Notes: generated from the letters alone by a model not told the origin. A stretch of 64,000 bases of DNA from Caprella mutica (GCA_947561585.1 CANNZV010002563.1:1-64000), one strand, 5' to 3'; shown: positions 47,136 to 61,344, counted from the first letter of the stretch. Translations and numbers: made by a program.

Positions 47136-47487
47136 TATAAAAAAAATCATTAAAAAGGCACATAATTTATATACCTTTATTATTGAATAAATTTTTTTTT
47201 TCTGTCGCTAATCTTATTTTTTCATTCGTTTCATTTGATACTTTTAACAATATTTTTTAACTATGTCTAGATGATTTATTTCTTTTTTTGATGAAAGACT
47301 TCAAACGTATATTTATGTTAGTTTCTAATTATTTTGTATTACAAATATACTCTCTAGTGAATGCAGTTAGCAGATCAAAGTGACAAGAAGGAGTTGCCTT
47401 GGAAACTACTGGCAAAAGATGTGACTAGGAAATTGCCTTAATTCAAGATGAAATTCTTAGCAAATAAAAAGAGTTGGAAAACTATAG

Positions 47488-47523
47488 TCACTTGTATAGT
47501 GAAAACTTTCACTATACAAGTGA
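47488..47523. repeat. 36-bp near-perfect palindrome
   Basis: TCACTTGTATAGTGAAA and its exact complement are separated by only two bases. It is a cruciform-prone site 190 bp upstream of the 25-bp array. Confidence 0.92.
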
Positions 47524-47705
47524 AATAAAGAATAAAATCATTTATTTACAATACGTTATATATTTTGCATATGCATAATACAATGGTAAAGCCCATGCAA
47601 ATAGTAAATAACATATATTAATACTATAATATATTCATTAAAACTATTTCATAATAGTTTTAATAAATTAATCATCGTAGTGGAACAATTCTATATATTA
47701 AATTG

Positions 47706-48568
47706 TTCTGATACAATTTACACCATATTGATGTGATACAATTTACACCATATTGATGTGATACAATTTACACCATATTGATGTGATACAATTTACACCA
47801 TAATGATGTGATACAATTTACACCATAATGATATGATACAATTTACACCATATTGATGTGATACAATTTACACCATATTGATGTGATACAATTTACACCA
47901 TAATGATGTGATACAATTTACACCATAATGATATGATACAATTTACACCATAATGATGTGATACAATTTACACCATAATGATGTGATACAATTTACACCA
48001 TAATGATGTGATACAATTTACACCATAATGATGTGATACAATTTACAACATATTGATGTGATACAATTTACACCATAATGATGTGATACAATTTACACCA
48101 TATTGATGTGATACAATTTACACCATATTGATGTGATACAATTTACACCATATTGATGTGATACAATTTACACCATATTGATGTGATACAATTTACACCA
48201 TATTGATGTGATTCAATTTACACCATAATGATGTGATACAATTTACAACATAATGATGTGATACAATTTACACCATAATGATGTGATACAATTTACACCA
48301 TATTGATGTGATACAATTTACACCATATTGATGTGATACAATTTACAACATAATGATGTGATACAATTTACAACATAATGATGTGATACAATTTACACCA
48401 TAATGATGTGATACAATTTACACCATATTGATGTGATACAATTTACACCATATTGATGTGATACAATTTACAACATAATGATGTGATACAATTTACACCA
48501 TAATGATGTGATACAATTTACACCATAATGATGTGATACAATTTACACCATATTGATGTGATACAATT
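47706..48568. repeat. 25-bp minisatellite array, about 34 copies
   Basis: Unit core gatgtgatacaatttacacc with three main versions (catatt, cataat, aacataat) arranged irregularly. Sharp start and end. Confidence 0.97.
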
Positions 48569-50157
48569 TCTGTTTCCTAATCAATGTCACCTCTTTATGG
48601 ACAGAATTACTCTCAACATGCAGCTGAATTAAAAAATATATTGCGTGAGCAATTAGTTCAGTTAATGGAGATTAATTACTACATAACTACGGTATACTTT
48701 TTTTAATTATGTAATTGGTGAATAAACAATAACTAACATCATCGTAATAAAACAGCCGTATTTAATATAATAAATATACATTTTTTTCAAATTGCAGGAT
48801 ATTTTTGGAAACAAGAATCTTTTCTATTCTTGATCAAGCTGACGAAAAAGGGGTTCGTGTGGCTCCAAAGAATGTACAAAATGAGTTATGACTGCTAACA
48901 GGTTGTTAGAATGGCATACCTACTATGCTGACGAAGAAAGTCATTATGTCAAAATTAGTGATATACTGAACGCATTTGCAAACTTTAAACTTTCTCAATA
49001 ACTGTTTTTTAGTCTTACCCCCTTTTTCGATATCATGAGTGATTTGCTCATGCATTTTGTGATTTATCTATGTGATCAGAGATAGAACACAGTAATTTCA
49101 GCTTTAGAAATGACGCAATCCACAGAAAGTCCATTTAGTTTTATTGGTATATCAGAGTGTATTTCTCCATCAGAACGAATGAAAGGCTAATTTATTGTCC
49201 ACTTAACTGGTTTTATAACCAATCAATTCTGCAATTGCACTTCATGATGGCTACTGCGCATCACCTCTGCGCAATCAAAGCATTTAATGGCTACTCATTT
49301 CTCTCGAATTCCCAGAAAACGATCTTGATTTTATAGAATTGATTTCCTTAATCTGAATTGCTAGCAATTTTGCTAATAAAGTTTAACTACCTACAAATAT
49401 TATGTAGAACCATTTTTTTAACATGTTCAGTTTCCAAAGAATATAATTTCTTGTAACAGAGAGAGCAGTTTCTTCATTTATTTTCCTTATGATATTCATG
49501 ATTCTTTTTCGTATTCCTATCAAGTTATACAATTATTCAAGACGCTTTCACTAAAGTTATTGCAATGATTATTATAATCTAATCTGAAACAAATCCCACA
49601 TTCTCAATTTCAATAAACAAATAATTCAATATATATACATTTTTCGACTGACTTGTATCATCATTTTTTATATCATCACTCTAATTCAATAGAAAAATAT
49701 TGAACATCTGTACCTTGGGAGTCTTTTTCCTAAGCTGTTCAGATACAGTATTTCACTTGTTCCTGCTCAGTATTCCACAGCAGCAGATTTCCTATCGATG
49801 AACTGCCTCGTGGAGAAACTAAATTGATACAAAGAACCTCTGGCTTCACAAAACCTGTTTGATGAAGAAATTACAGCGATTGTGAGTCTTTTATCAATAA
49901 TATGAAACTAAATTAAGAAGGGAATTTTTGTTTATATGTTAGAAACTAACATTTTTAATATCAAATCATGGATCACAATAATATCAGAAAATTCTGTATA
50001 TAATCATATTTAAAATTAACAATACTGTGAAATACGTTTGAAATTTCTGGTTGTATAAATTGTATATTTCAAAATATTGTTTTATTGTTATCGATAGATA
50101 TAGATTTGAAAACAATGAACTAATATAAAAATGAAAGTTTCGAATCAAATTAAATCA
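48569..50157. other. AT-rich stretch, no gene recognised
   Basis: 48800-49010 and 49690-49870 are slightly GC-richer and could be remnants of coding repeats, but no motif is identifiable. Confidence 0.45.
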
Positions 50158-50365
50158 CCATAATAATTATTATAGGTATGTCCATAATAATTATTATAGG
50201 TATGTCCATACTAATTATTATAAGTATGCCCACAATAATTATTATAGGTATGTCCATAATAATTATTATAGGTATGTCCATAATAATTATTATAGGTATG
50301 TCCATAATAATTATTATAGGTATGTCCATAATAATTATTATAGGTATGTCCATAATAATAATAGT
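50158..50365. repeat. 24-bp minisatellite, about 8-9 copies
   Basis: Unit core ataattattataggtatgtc. Open in both strands because 24 is a multiple of three, giving artificial Ile/Met-rich frames. Confidence 0.95.
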
Positions 50366-52963
50366 TATCATATGGACAATTCTATCGCTAACTTTTTCAT
50401 ATGAAATAACGTATACAATCAATCTACTGAACGAATCCTCTTTTATTTGAAATCTTTTTCTTTAGATAGAAATTGAAATCCAATCGAAGTTTCCGTCTAA
50501 ACTCTTAACAATGTCTATGGCATATATATCTGGATTTCAAATAAGCTCATAAAGATGCAATTCAAATAGAAATAAAATTTGGGCCATCAAACCATAGTTA
50601 CTTATAATACAAAAACATTTAGATTGATCAATTTTTATTGAGATTTATCATTTATTTAAGTAGCATATATTTGACATCCTTTCTGTGCCACCCTGTATTT
50701 CTCACATAAACCACCACAGATAATTTAATATTATTAGAAATAATTTACTAAATGTGTTATTCTTGAGAGCCTATTCCTATTCAATGATAATTAAAAGGTA
50801 GTTTTCAATTCAATTTCAAATGAAAATAAAAACCTGTAATAAATGACTATAAAAATGGGAACTTAAATTCCCTACTTTTAATCCTAGTTTTTTTTAACCC
50901 ATTTCCTCTCCAATTTTAGTCAAATTCTTATTATTGTATGAAATTTTTTTGTTTTTCATGAACTTTCAAGAAATATTCTAGATTCATAGAATTTTTTGTT
51001 CCTGTATCATGAAGCCCATTTACGTGTATCAATTTTATTATGTGTCGTAATGTTATAGTCGTATTACTATTTACATTCTCAAAATTGAATATGATTTATA
51101 AAATTATTTTGTAACATGAAAACCTATTGAGATTACTGTGCTATAAATAGGAGATGAGAGAAAACTATACTATAACAGAAGGATAAAAAAGTAAAATAAA
51201 ACTATACTTAGATAGGAGAACTAATCAATATTTGAAGAAATGAATTTGTTTAAAAAATTGTGAAATGAATTAATCACGAAAAGCTTGCATATTTGATTTA
51301 ATATTGAAATAATGAATTGAGCGCACGGAAACTAGTTAGATATTGCCAAGGGAGAGGAGCATTTCTGACGTTTATATACGGTTCTCCGCAGCCCCGGTAG
51401 CCGATCCGGTTTCAACCGTGGAATAATTGATTTGTGTATTGTAAATTGTATATTATATATACTAAAATTGTAATTTGTATATTATATACTTTAACTGTTT
51501 ATCAAATTACATGTATAATTGCTAAATTGAAAAATATCAATAATATTGAAATAATCTATCATAAGTTCATTAATATCTTTAAGTTCATTACGTATTCATC
51601 GCATCAATCCATGTGGATCATTTTTACTATCGAATGCAATCGCCAATCAAAAGCTCGCGATCCTTGATTATAATTAATTTACTTCAGTAATAATTTCCAA
51701 AATAGTAAAGTAAATCAAGATATCGGTTCATATTTATTAATCAAATTGTGGTTATATATATTGCTGATTGCAGAAATATTTATTGCAGAAATATTTTGCC
51801 TGATTAGAAGATTGATAAATATTATGATTTATTTTCTCCTCTTTTGATATTATAATCACTCGAAGATAAGATCTCTCGAGTTAGAGCTGATAAAATATTA
51901 ATGTTCTCGTTACCTTCATTTTGTAAATAGATGATTGATGTAATGGGATGAAGACTTTTAGGGATTAGGGAGTACTTTCTGAGAGCGATAAATGGACTGA
52001 GTGAAAAAACATCAAATAGTTTATAACCGTCTTCAAGAGTAAATACGTAGAGTAAATAGTACTTAGCTTATATCATAAACATGTATACTAATTATATAGT
52101 TTAATAATAAGAAACGATGATTATTTTATATTCCAAATTATATCGTCGCATAGCAATTAATTTTATTGTAATGAAAAATAAAATGAAATAATGTTCTAAA
52201 TATCAACTTCACATATCGATTTCCTGAAGTCAGATACATTGTGACCAAAGAAATTGAAGAAGATAAAACGGAAATTGTGAATATCTATAAAAACAGCAAA
52301 TAAATGTATTATTGTGAGAGTAATTAATTTTGTCAGCAGTAACTGTAGATAAATTGAGGATCCCTTTCTTAGTTTCAAATATTTGTCATTTCCTCATTGT
52401 ATCGTAATTTCAAATCGTTAAATTTCAAATACCATAATAGTGTAATGAATGATTTTTTGAACTAAGATCAATCTACAAGATGCGTATTGCGTAGATTTTC
52501 AAAGGTTTTTCATCCATAAGTTTTACATCCACCCAACAGAATTATATTTGAATCAAATTCAGTAGAAATGAGGTATAGTAAATATTAGCTTTCAAATATG
52601 GTAATGTAGATAACAAATCAAGATGAACTCAAGTTGAAATTAAATTACAGTATATTATGTAGATGTTTTATATTTCAATTTTCTGTAACATTATTATTAA
52701 ACTTTTTGTATGCTATAATATTACTTTTGTAAGTTGATGAGCACCAAACTCATTAGTCACAGAGATTGTTTGTATATTAGAAAATCTCTTCAAACAGAAA
52801 GGGGAAAAACCATTAAACTGCATTGATTTACTAAACTAGAACAGTGGGTAAAAACGCTACTATGTTTACGATATAAATCTTACAAAACTCAAATGATTCA
52901 TTAAAAATACAATTCATTAATTAAAAAAACATGAATATAAATAGCTTCATATATATTTACACT
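50366..52963. other. AT-rich stretch, no gene recognised
   Basis: A solo right end of a mariner-type repeat may lie near 50670-50692: read on the minus strand, TACAGGGTGGCACAGAAAGG. No gene supported. Confidence 0.45.
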
Positions 52964-52967
52964 TTAA

Positions 52968-53487
52968 CCCTCATGAGTTTGACCTTCAGAAGGTATCGGA
53001 AGGTTCGACTACACATGTCTTATTTATAAACCTACGGTACTGTATTTTTTAAAAGTTGTTAGTGTATATACTAAACTAATGTGAACCAAATCTCAAGTAA
53101 AAATAATGAACATATAAGGAAATATAAATACATAGGTACATAAGACATTGGCATAACTGAGAGAGCAGAGCTGTGATTGGGTGAAGTCTGACCCAATCAC
53201 AGCTCGCGGATGTGTGTGTAATCCATGAAAACGTTGGCTGTGGTGTGTTTAAAGGCTACTAAATTGTATTTCTACGTTGCCACACGCCACCATTTTAAAA
53301 TTAATTTGATAATTTACGTGATTTACGCTGATAAGTAAATATTTTTTAACTTTTAAATACAAAAATGTATTCGGTATTTATGTAGGAACAAAGTATAGAA
53401 AGGTCGGTAAATTTAAAGGAATGACAAAAATGATATAAAGTAATCTATAAAGGATGTGCTTAGAAAGTACACGTCAAACTCATTAGG
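52968..53487. mobile_element. piggyBac-like MITE, short copy with intact TTAA
   Basis: 520 bp flanked by TTAA on both sides (52964-52967 and 53488-53491). Ends are CCCTCATGAGTTTGAC and the complement of CCCTAATGAGTTTGAC, 15 of 16 matching. TTAA target with CCC-initial ends is characteristic of piggyBac-type transposons. No transposase. The centre holds a perfect 15-bp inverted repeat GAGCTGTGATTGGGT (53168-53182) and its complement (53191-53205). Confidence 0.85.
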
Positions 53488-53491
53488 GTTA

Positions 53492-54973
53492 AACATAATC
53501 ACCTGAACGATATGTGTACACAAAAAACCCTGTCAACAACTAACAGAGTGCATGCCACGGGCACTGCACTTTATAACATTAAAAACATACAAGAATAAAT
53601 TTATAGGACTATTCCTCTTATCTTAAAATACATGACAACGGGAATTTTCACATTACACAATAAAATCAAAATAATATGATTCTAACCAGACGTTGCCTTT
53701 GTACTATGACAATAATATTATTGAACGGACTCTAGCAGATCAATACATTTAAAGTTCAAACTTCGGTCATTCAACAATAGTGGGAACTAGGTACAAGGGA
53801 CTCTGAAGCAGACTAGCATAAAAATTGGTCAAGGGCAAAGAAGTTCAAGCGTATCACTCCAATTTCATACCAGTTACCACACTTTACAACTCCAATCACA
53901 ATTAAGTACCACGCGTGAGGAAATAAAGAAACCTTAAGTTTTAAGGATTCCAGTAAGATGCAACACCTATTCACTTGCCATTCCATGCTCGTGCATACCT
54001 TCCCAAAGGTGATTTTCGCACAGAACCAAACTTTGCAACCTATCAGCACAATTTTTGTTTTAAAGTAGTTATAATGACAAATGTAACAGGTGACATTACC
54101 CAGGTGTAATAAAATCACTAAAAAATTGATTTCAGTGACATCTGCTTGACATAAAAATAATCAACCAAATTGAAAATTAAAATGTGTATTGTGAATATTA
54201 CACTCATTGTCCATAACATATTAGATAATCATATACCGTATGTATAGACAAAGGCAAGAATTGTATTTGTGAATACATAATTTGACTGAAAATTACAACT
54301 TGATTGAATAATTTAAGGATATTCGTCCTTTTCATTGATCACCCTATAAATACATAACACACTATAAATACACACTATATATAACACATGTCAGTAGTGT
54401 CTCAGAGCATGCAAAACATGCACATCTGTCTTTAAAACCGTCCCCGCTTATGACAGCAGCATGAAAACGTTCATTAGCAATTAAGCTACCTATTTATTTT
54501 ATCAAACCAATTTTATACCTAAATGATAATATATATGTATATATCAACCAAAATGTAGCTACAATAGATTAATAGATATTTAAAATGTCCAACTCATCTA
54601 CATTAAATATATTATTCGCATAGATAAAAACGTAGAGCAAGTAAATTTGTAATATATATCCCAAATAACATTTTTTTCAGTTCCTTGTCATGCCAATGGT
54701 TTTAAGGTATTAAAAAATTAAAGAATCTGAATGTTGTACAATGATAGCATCAATTTTATTATTTTGACAAAAAAAAATTATATTTATTCCATAAAAAACA
54801 TATGTATTCTAGATGCTAATTCACTATTTTCTAATTCTATCTAATGATGGCGAGGAATTAAATCCCTTATGATAATTTCCCCTCGTGTTTTCGTGCTAGC
54901 AATTAAATTAGTCTTTAGAATGAAAACACTTCTGATGAGATTCCATTCTTCTGCTAATTGAATTCAGAGGCTT
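53492..54973. other. AT-rich stretch, no gene recognised
   Basis: The 101-codon minus frame at 53813-54118 shows no family features. Nothing else is supported. Confidence 0.45.
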
Positions 54974-55736
54974 CCCCTCTCACCCTCTCTTAACATTCTC
55001 TCACCCTCTCTTAACATTCTCTCACACTCTCTTAACATACTCTCACCCTCTCTTAACATTCTCTCACACTCTCTTAACATTCTCTCACACTCTCTTAACA
55101 TTCTCTCACCTTCTCTTAACATTCTCTCACACTCTCTTAACATTCTCTCACACTCTCTTAACATTCTCTCACACTCTCTTAACATTCTCTCACACTCTCT
55201 TAACATTCTCTCACACTCTCTTAACATTCTCTCTCACTCTCTTAACATTCTCTCACCCTCTCTTAACATTCTCTCACACTCTCTTAACATTCTCTCACAC
55301 TCTCTTAACATTCTCTCACACTCTCTTAACATTCTCTCACCCTCTCTTAACATTCTCTCACACTCTCTTAACATTCTCTCACACTCTCTTAACATTCTCT
55401 CACACTCTCTTAACATTCTCTCACCCTCTCTTAACATTCTCTCACACTCTCTTAACATTCTCTCACACTCTCTTAACATTCTCTCACACTCTCTTAACAT
55501 TCTCTCACACTCTCTTAACATTCTCTCACACTCTCTTAACATTCTCTCACACTCTCTTAACATTCTCTCTCACTCTCTTAACATTCTCCCACATTCTCTC
55601 AACATTCTCTCTCACTCTCTTAACATTCTCTCTCACTCTCTTAAGTCTCAGCATTCTCTTTCACTCTCTTAAGTCTTAGCATTCTCTTCACTTTCTTAAC
55701 TTTCTCTGTCACTCTCCACATTCTTTCTCACTCTCT
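54974..55736. repeat. 21-bp minisatellite array, about 30 regular copies plus a decaying tail
   Basis: Unit tctcacactctcttaacat plus tc, regular to about 55600, then degenerating (ctcttaagtctcagcattc). The minus strand stays open as a run of MLRECER because 21 is divisible by three. Confidence 0.96.
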
Positions 55737-55992
55737 TCAAAATGAAGAGAGGACGAAGGAGGAGGGTTGGCAAACATATTTTATGAAGCACAATCTCGTC
55801 AGGAGGTACTGCAAACACAAACATGTGCTTCTGCAACATCTGCAGCTAGCACTGCAGATGGCAACACCTTCAGGTGTGTGGTTTCTGTACCAGCTAACAT
55901 CACAAGAGCACACACCAAGACAATAAGCTCTGAAGGCGTCTTGAAGAAACAACAAAGGCAATCAAACTGCGCTCAGGCAGTGATCGTTCTTG

Positions 55993-56125
55993 ACTCCCTG
56001 ACCCCACCCTATATTTCCCTGACCCCACCCCAGATTACCTTGACCATACCCCAGATTACCTTGACCCCACCCCAGATTACCTTAACCTTGACCCCACCGC
56101 AGATTACTTTGATCGAACCCCAGAC
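55993..56125 (+). repeat. 21-bp GC-rich tandem repeat, about 6 copies
   Basis: Imperfect copies of cttgaccccaccccagatta. GC-rich relative to the window. The open frame 55767-56195 that covers it has no known domain. Confidence 0.85.
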
Positions 56126-56349
56126 ACCCCTGAATGCATGGTGGCTTCCCAGCAGAAGAGATACCACGAGTCACAACCCAAGTATTCCTCTCTAGATCTC
56201 GATTGGAAGTGAACACAATGCCGAGTGGGAGTCAAAGTGGTACTAGAGGGTTTCCCCTCTAAGCGCAACCCTAAGGAGCTCCCGAAGCTCTGTCGGACCA
56301 ATCAGGACAAACCAAAGAGTGTTGGCAGCTTCGGATGCCGACATCGTGA

Positions 56350-56700
56350 AATTGTTTGTACTGTTGAGCAGATAGTAGACAAACTTCGCATGCTGAACCC
56401 TAACTAGGCTGCTGGTCACCGAGAAGGATGGTTTGACGGCACATCTGCAACAGATCTTCAATGTCCCTTTGAAGTCGGGCAAGGTCGCAGATGACATGAG
56501 GATCGCGGATGTGTCTCCAAACTTCAAGACAGGTGAGACAATTAACTGCATCAACGAAAGGCTGAATAATTTGACATTTGTCCCTGGAAAACTGCTTGAA
56601 TCCACCATCATGGTAAAGGATTGTGAAAGAGTCAGCATGACTTTCTTCGCTGGAAGTCATACCTGTCAAACTTACTAGAGTTCTTCAACCACGCATGGAC
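56350..56700 (+). pseudogene. LINE reverse transcriptase fragment (CR1/Jockey-type)
   Basis: The plus strand encodes VEQIVDKLRMLNPN, a stop, a broken GLTAHL-like stretch, then LQQIFNVPLKSGKVADDMRI, ADVSPNFKTGE, FVPGKLLESTI and a broken TNLLEFFNH-like stretch. This matches the start of the RT domain of CR1/L2/Jockey-type LINEs (pattern LNP-KA-GPDGL, FN-SL-SG-VP-DWR-A-VTPIFK-G, VPGKLLE-I, then the YLTNLLEFFNH region). Stops and frameshifts kill it. The YxDD part and the endonuclease are not seen. Adjacent frames at 56243-56669 on the minus strand are shadows. Confidence 0.7.
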
Positions 56701-59272
56701 ACAATGAAGATCATGCGATAGTCGGCTTCTTCGTGTGTGCACAGTTGTAGATCAGAAATATCTATTGTCACCGTGGAAGCAACGCTTTTATTCTTGCTGG
56801 TGACCAGTATTTTTCCCGGTGGTTGGTGTGTGGATTGCATGGCAAGGAAAATAACTTTAGAAATTCTGTTTTGTTGTTGTCAACTCGGAAGAAACTTTTC
56901 CAGTTATGAGGATTACGTGTCCGGTCAGACACTCGAAGCAGATCTCCAGTACCTCGACATACTCAAGTGTGGGCCTTCAAGCTGTCAGCGGTATAAGAGT
57001 CCCACACCATTTCTACTCTTGTAGCGGCTTGCAGCTGCCTTATGAGGTATGATATGAAAACTAACTAAGCTTTTTCTTGGAAGTTTTTAACAACAATGTT
57101 TGCATTTTTTTGGTTCCAAAGTGCAGTCCATAACAATATGTTCTATATAAATGTGTTAATGTGTATAGGTAAGTATTTAGTAACATATTTCACAATAAAA
57201 AATATGATCCAAGACAATTATTTTGTATTTGTTAAAACTGTTTTTAATGGGAGCTAGGATTTTGTGTGGGAAACTGTCTTCTTTATTTAAGGTCCAATTT
57301 ACATGAAACTATGCAGTCACCTGTAGAAATTATTTCCAAGACATTTTTTGGAATACATGATATTTTCGATGATATTTTTATCATTTCGAAAATTTTGTCA
57401 ATTTTTCAAAATAGAATAACTTGGTTAGTTTTCGATCAAATATTTTGGTTTAAAACATTGGTAATGCAAGCCATTATAATTCATAGAGCTCCAATAGTAG
57501 AATTTCTTTTTGTTTTGTGAATTCTGAGAAATAAAAAAATGATTTTTTTAAATTTTTCCACTCATAAACCTATAAAAACAGTACTTTTGAGTTCAAAATA
57601 CTATGAAAATCGATCCACATTCCATTTCTTTTACTTTCTTCTTCATTTTGTACTTTGGTTGGCCAAAATCAGTTCGAATATAATGAAGAAATTAAAATAT
57701 TAAGATGATACTTATCGCAAAAACATATTCCTCACAAAACTTCACTTTATAACAGCCAGTGCACGCAAATAACACTGCACGCAAAAACTCTTTGTGGTAC
57801 AATAATTTTATCATTTCTAGTACATTTTTCGATATTAGGTTTTCCTATTCTTCTAAAGAAAAATATGGAGATTCATTTTAAACAATAAAAAGAAAATGTG
57901 TTATTTGTACAGTCTTCGATCATTGAATGTCAATTTGAGTAGTAAGCATTGGTTTGACAGCGTGGATAACGCTAAATTCGGATTCAGCATACTATCAAAC
58001 CTTCTAGGACGAATTTTCCTGCTTTCCTACGAAAAGGAAAATATTTTCCACCTATCGACCCACTATTTTTCACATTTAGATTTAAAAATTCATGATTTTT
58101 TATCTGCAATTTTCAATTGAATTGAATATGATATTATCGAGACCAATATATTTCGCTTATCATTTGATATAATGTGCCATTTTATAAATAAATTAAATCA
58201 ATTTGGATTAGGGAATATATTTTCAATTCAAATCTCGAGAGTCTTATACAGTAATGAACTCCAGATTGAAAACGATTGACGGTTACAATATTTATCCAAA
58301 TAACCATTCAATCCCATCGCTAAATATCCGCTGTCTGTATATTCCCTCTATATTTCATTCTCTGCGGATTAGAAGATAAACGCTACTCCAGATCCCTTCA
58401 TCTCCTTCCACTGTCTGGACAACTTCAAAGCACTCATCAAATTTTGATATCAATTGAAACATGGTCATCATCTAAAGAGGATGAATTTGTTAAGGAAAAT
58501 TGTGAATCAAATTGCTTTTGAAGATTGCCCTGGATTTACAAACTATTATTTGTAACAAATTGGATATCTAGAGATGATCAAAGCTCTCTTTAGAGTTTCT
58601 TTCAATTTAATATCGTCGACATAATATTCAATATTAATTTACCTGCAGAACATGAACAAATTGAACATGTGTAATATTCCAGACTTTAATTTAATATGAA
58701 ACAGATTCTTATTATATTTCATTAAGGGTAACTCATAAATTTGATTAAACATATTTTGCCTAACTTATTTATATTCCTATTGAATGAATAATTATATTTC
58801 TACTTAATTCTTAAGTGCTGGGATAAATGCTTTAGACATTTTAAAACTTTTAGAGACTTGTCTTACGGTTATGAATCCAGACTGTATATTCACTCAGGAA
58901 TGACACTCATCATCTGATTTTTTTTAGTTTAAAAGGCAATATCTTCCCATTAAAAACAAGCTCAACTGAATACAATATGTAAATCAGTACCATTTTTTTT
59001 GTATGATATAATATATTTTTATTCTTCTATTAACATATTTGTTAGAAGCCAATTAAAAAATGCATCAATATCGACTGTTTCTATTTTTCCGACAAGAATG
59101 AAGCCTATCTGATATTTACATCAATTACCACCTCTACATAAACAACAAATAACACTCTAGAATTACCATCACATCAATACGCACTGTTCTACCATTCGAA
59201 AAATTATACTGAATATCATTAAATCCTCGCTAATCCTTTCCCTAACGATGTAATTATTGCTAATAATACGAT
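56701..59272. other. AT-rich stretch, no gene recognised
   Basis: 56737-57024 may be further LINE debris but shows no motif. The rest is AT-rich with short chance frames only. Confidence 0.45.
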
Positions 59273-59332
59273 AATGATATGTATGATGATGATAATGATA
59301 TGTATGATGATGATAATGATATATATGATGTT
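59268..59332. repeat. 21-bp tandem repeat, 3 copies
   Basis: gataatgatatgtatgatgat three times, the last with atatat. Confidence 0.85.
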
Positions 59333-59943
59333 ATCTCTCCCTGGATATCAAAATAGAAATTATAATTAGTAGCTTGTGGTTATAATGAATTTAAATGAGG
59401 ATATTTTTGACTGGAAGGACTTTTCTAGATTATGATGATTAATAATATATTTCATTCTAACCATTTAATATTTATTATTAAAATTAAACAATTTGGATAA
59501 TATGAAGACTTAGTTCATTATTAATCTGATTAATGTAATTATTTGAATAAGTAAATGATATAGAAATGAATGGAGTATAAGCAAAATTTCAATTGTGTAG
59601 ACTATAGACATCAGAAGAAAAACGGAATATTTAATTCTTTTCAACATGATTATAATAATCTTTATTAAATTTATAATAAATTTAAATAATTTTTTTTTAT
59701 TTAATCTCTCCACAGAAACTATGAGGTATATCATCAAAATTAGTAATTAAAATACATTCTATTTTCATCGCTTTAAAATATAGCTAACAACAAATAACTT
59801 ACATCATTTGACACTCAGCTTTTAAATTGAATGTATTTGAAGATCGTTCTGAATGTTATCCGCCATTATCAGACTTGAAAAAAATATAGTAAAGAAGACG
59901 CAATGCGACAGTCTGTTATTTGTATCATTTGTTAATATTTTCC
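59333..59943. other. AT-rich stretch, no gene recognised
   Basis: No supported feature. Confidence 0.45.
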
Positions 59944-61032
59944 AATAACATACTAGTCACATAATAACATACTAGTCACATAATAACATACTAGTCACAT
60001 AATAACATACTAGTCACATAATAACAAACTAGTCACATAATAACATACTAGTCACATAATAGCATACTAGTCACATAATAACATACTAGTCACATAATAA
60101 CATACTAGTCACATAATAACATACTAGTCACATAATAGCATACTAGTCACATAATAGCATACAAGTCACATAATAACAAACTAGTCACATAATAACATAC
60201 TAGTCACATAATAACATACTAGTCACATAATAACATACTAGTCACATAATAACATACTAGTCACATAATAACATACTAGTCACATAATAGCATACTAGTC
60301 ACATAATAACATACTAGTCACATAATAACATACTAGTCACATAATAGCATACTAGTCACATAATAACATACAAGTCACATAATAACATACTAGTCACATA
60401 ATAACATACTAGTCACATAATAACATACAAGTCACATAATAACATACTAGTCACATAATAACATACTAGTCACATAATAACATACTAGTCACATAATAAC
60501 ATACTAGTCACATAATAACATACTAGTCACATAATAGCATACTAGTCACATAATAACATACAAGTCACATAATAACATACTAGTCACATAATAACATACT
60601 AGTCACATAATAACAAACTAGTCACATAATAACATACTAGTCACATAATAACATACTAGTCACATAATAACAAACTAGTCACATAATAACAAACTAGTCA
60701 CATAATAACATACTAGTCACATAATAACATACTAGTCACATAATAACAAACTAGTCACATAATAACATACTAGTCACATAATAACATACTAGTCACATAA
60801 TAACATACTAGTCACATAATAACATACTAGTCACATAATAACATACTAGTCACATAATAACATCCTTATCACATAATAACATACTAGTCACATAATAACA
60901 AACTAGTCACATAATAACATACCAGTCACATAATAACATACTAGTCACATAATAACATACTAGTCACATAATAACAAACTAGTCACATTATAACATACTA
61001 GTCACATATGATAACATACTAGTCACATAATA
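59944..61032. repeat. 19-bp minisatellite array, about 57 copies
   Basis: Unit aataacatactagtcacat. Variants aatagcat, acaaactag and acatacaag recur in a semi-ordered way. One irregular unit (cacatatgataac) sits near the right end. Confidence 0.98.
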
Positions 61033-61048
61033 ACATACAAATTTTATT

Positions 61049-61095
61049 TTAGTAAGTAGGTTAACGTCTGCTTCGTAATCAGACGCCACATATCT
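61049..61095 (+). repeat. Short dispersed repeat, copy 2
   Basis: Matches 47092-47135 in the ttaacgtctgcttcg core and flanks. It starts 17 bp after the 19-bp array. Confidence 0.6.
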
Positions 61096-61344
61096 GTCCT
61101 CACAAGGAAATTCTGTAGCAAATAAGGTACAAGGGACTGTTTAGCAAGGTAACAAATAAATTAATTGTAAGTTTTTAAGTTTGTTTCTTTGCTTTCTTCT
61201 CACTCAGTTTTGTGATTATTGCAGAAATGAGTAAAGTTTCAATGATATTATACTGGCAAATATAGAAAAGGTCAGGCAAGGGTGACTAATCTGAGAGATA
61301 TTGGTACTCCTTTTATTCAATTAGAACATATTAAACTAGATTAC

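Noticed and set aside
50150..50450. Ile/Met-rich frames on both strands
   Set aside because: By-product of the 24-bp array, open in both directions.
54964..55563. Minus-strand frames of repeated MLRECER
   Set aside because: By-product of the 21-bp array for the same reason.
55767..56195. 142-codon plus frame with TPPQITL repeats
   Set aside because: The repeated part is a 21-bp tandem repeat and the rest has no domain. It precedes a dead LINE fragment, so it may be LINE debris but is not supported as a gene.
59944..61032. CRISPR-like look of the short tandem arrays
   Set aside because: Units are contiguous with no unique spacers, and the host context is eukaryotic.
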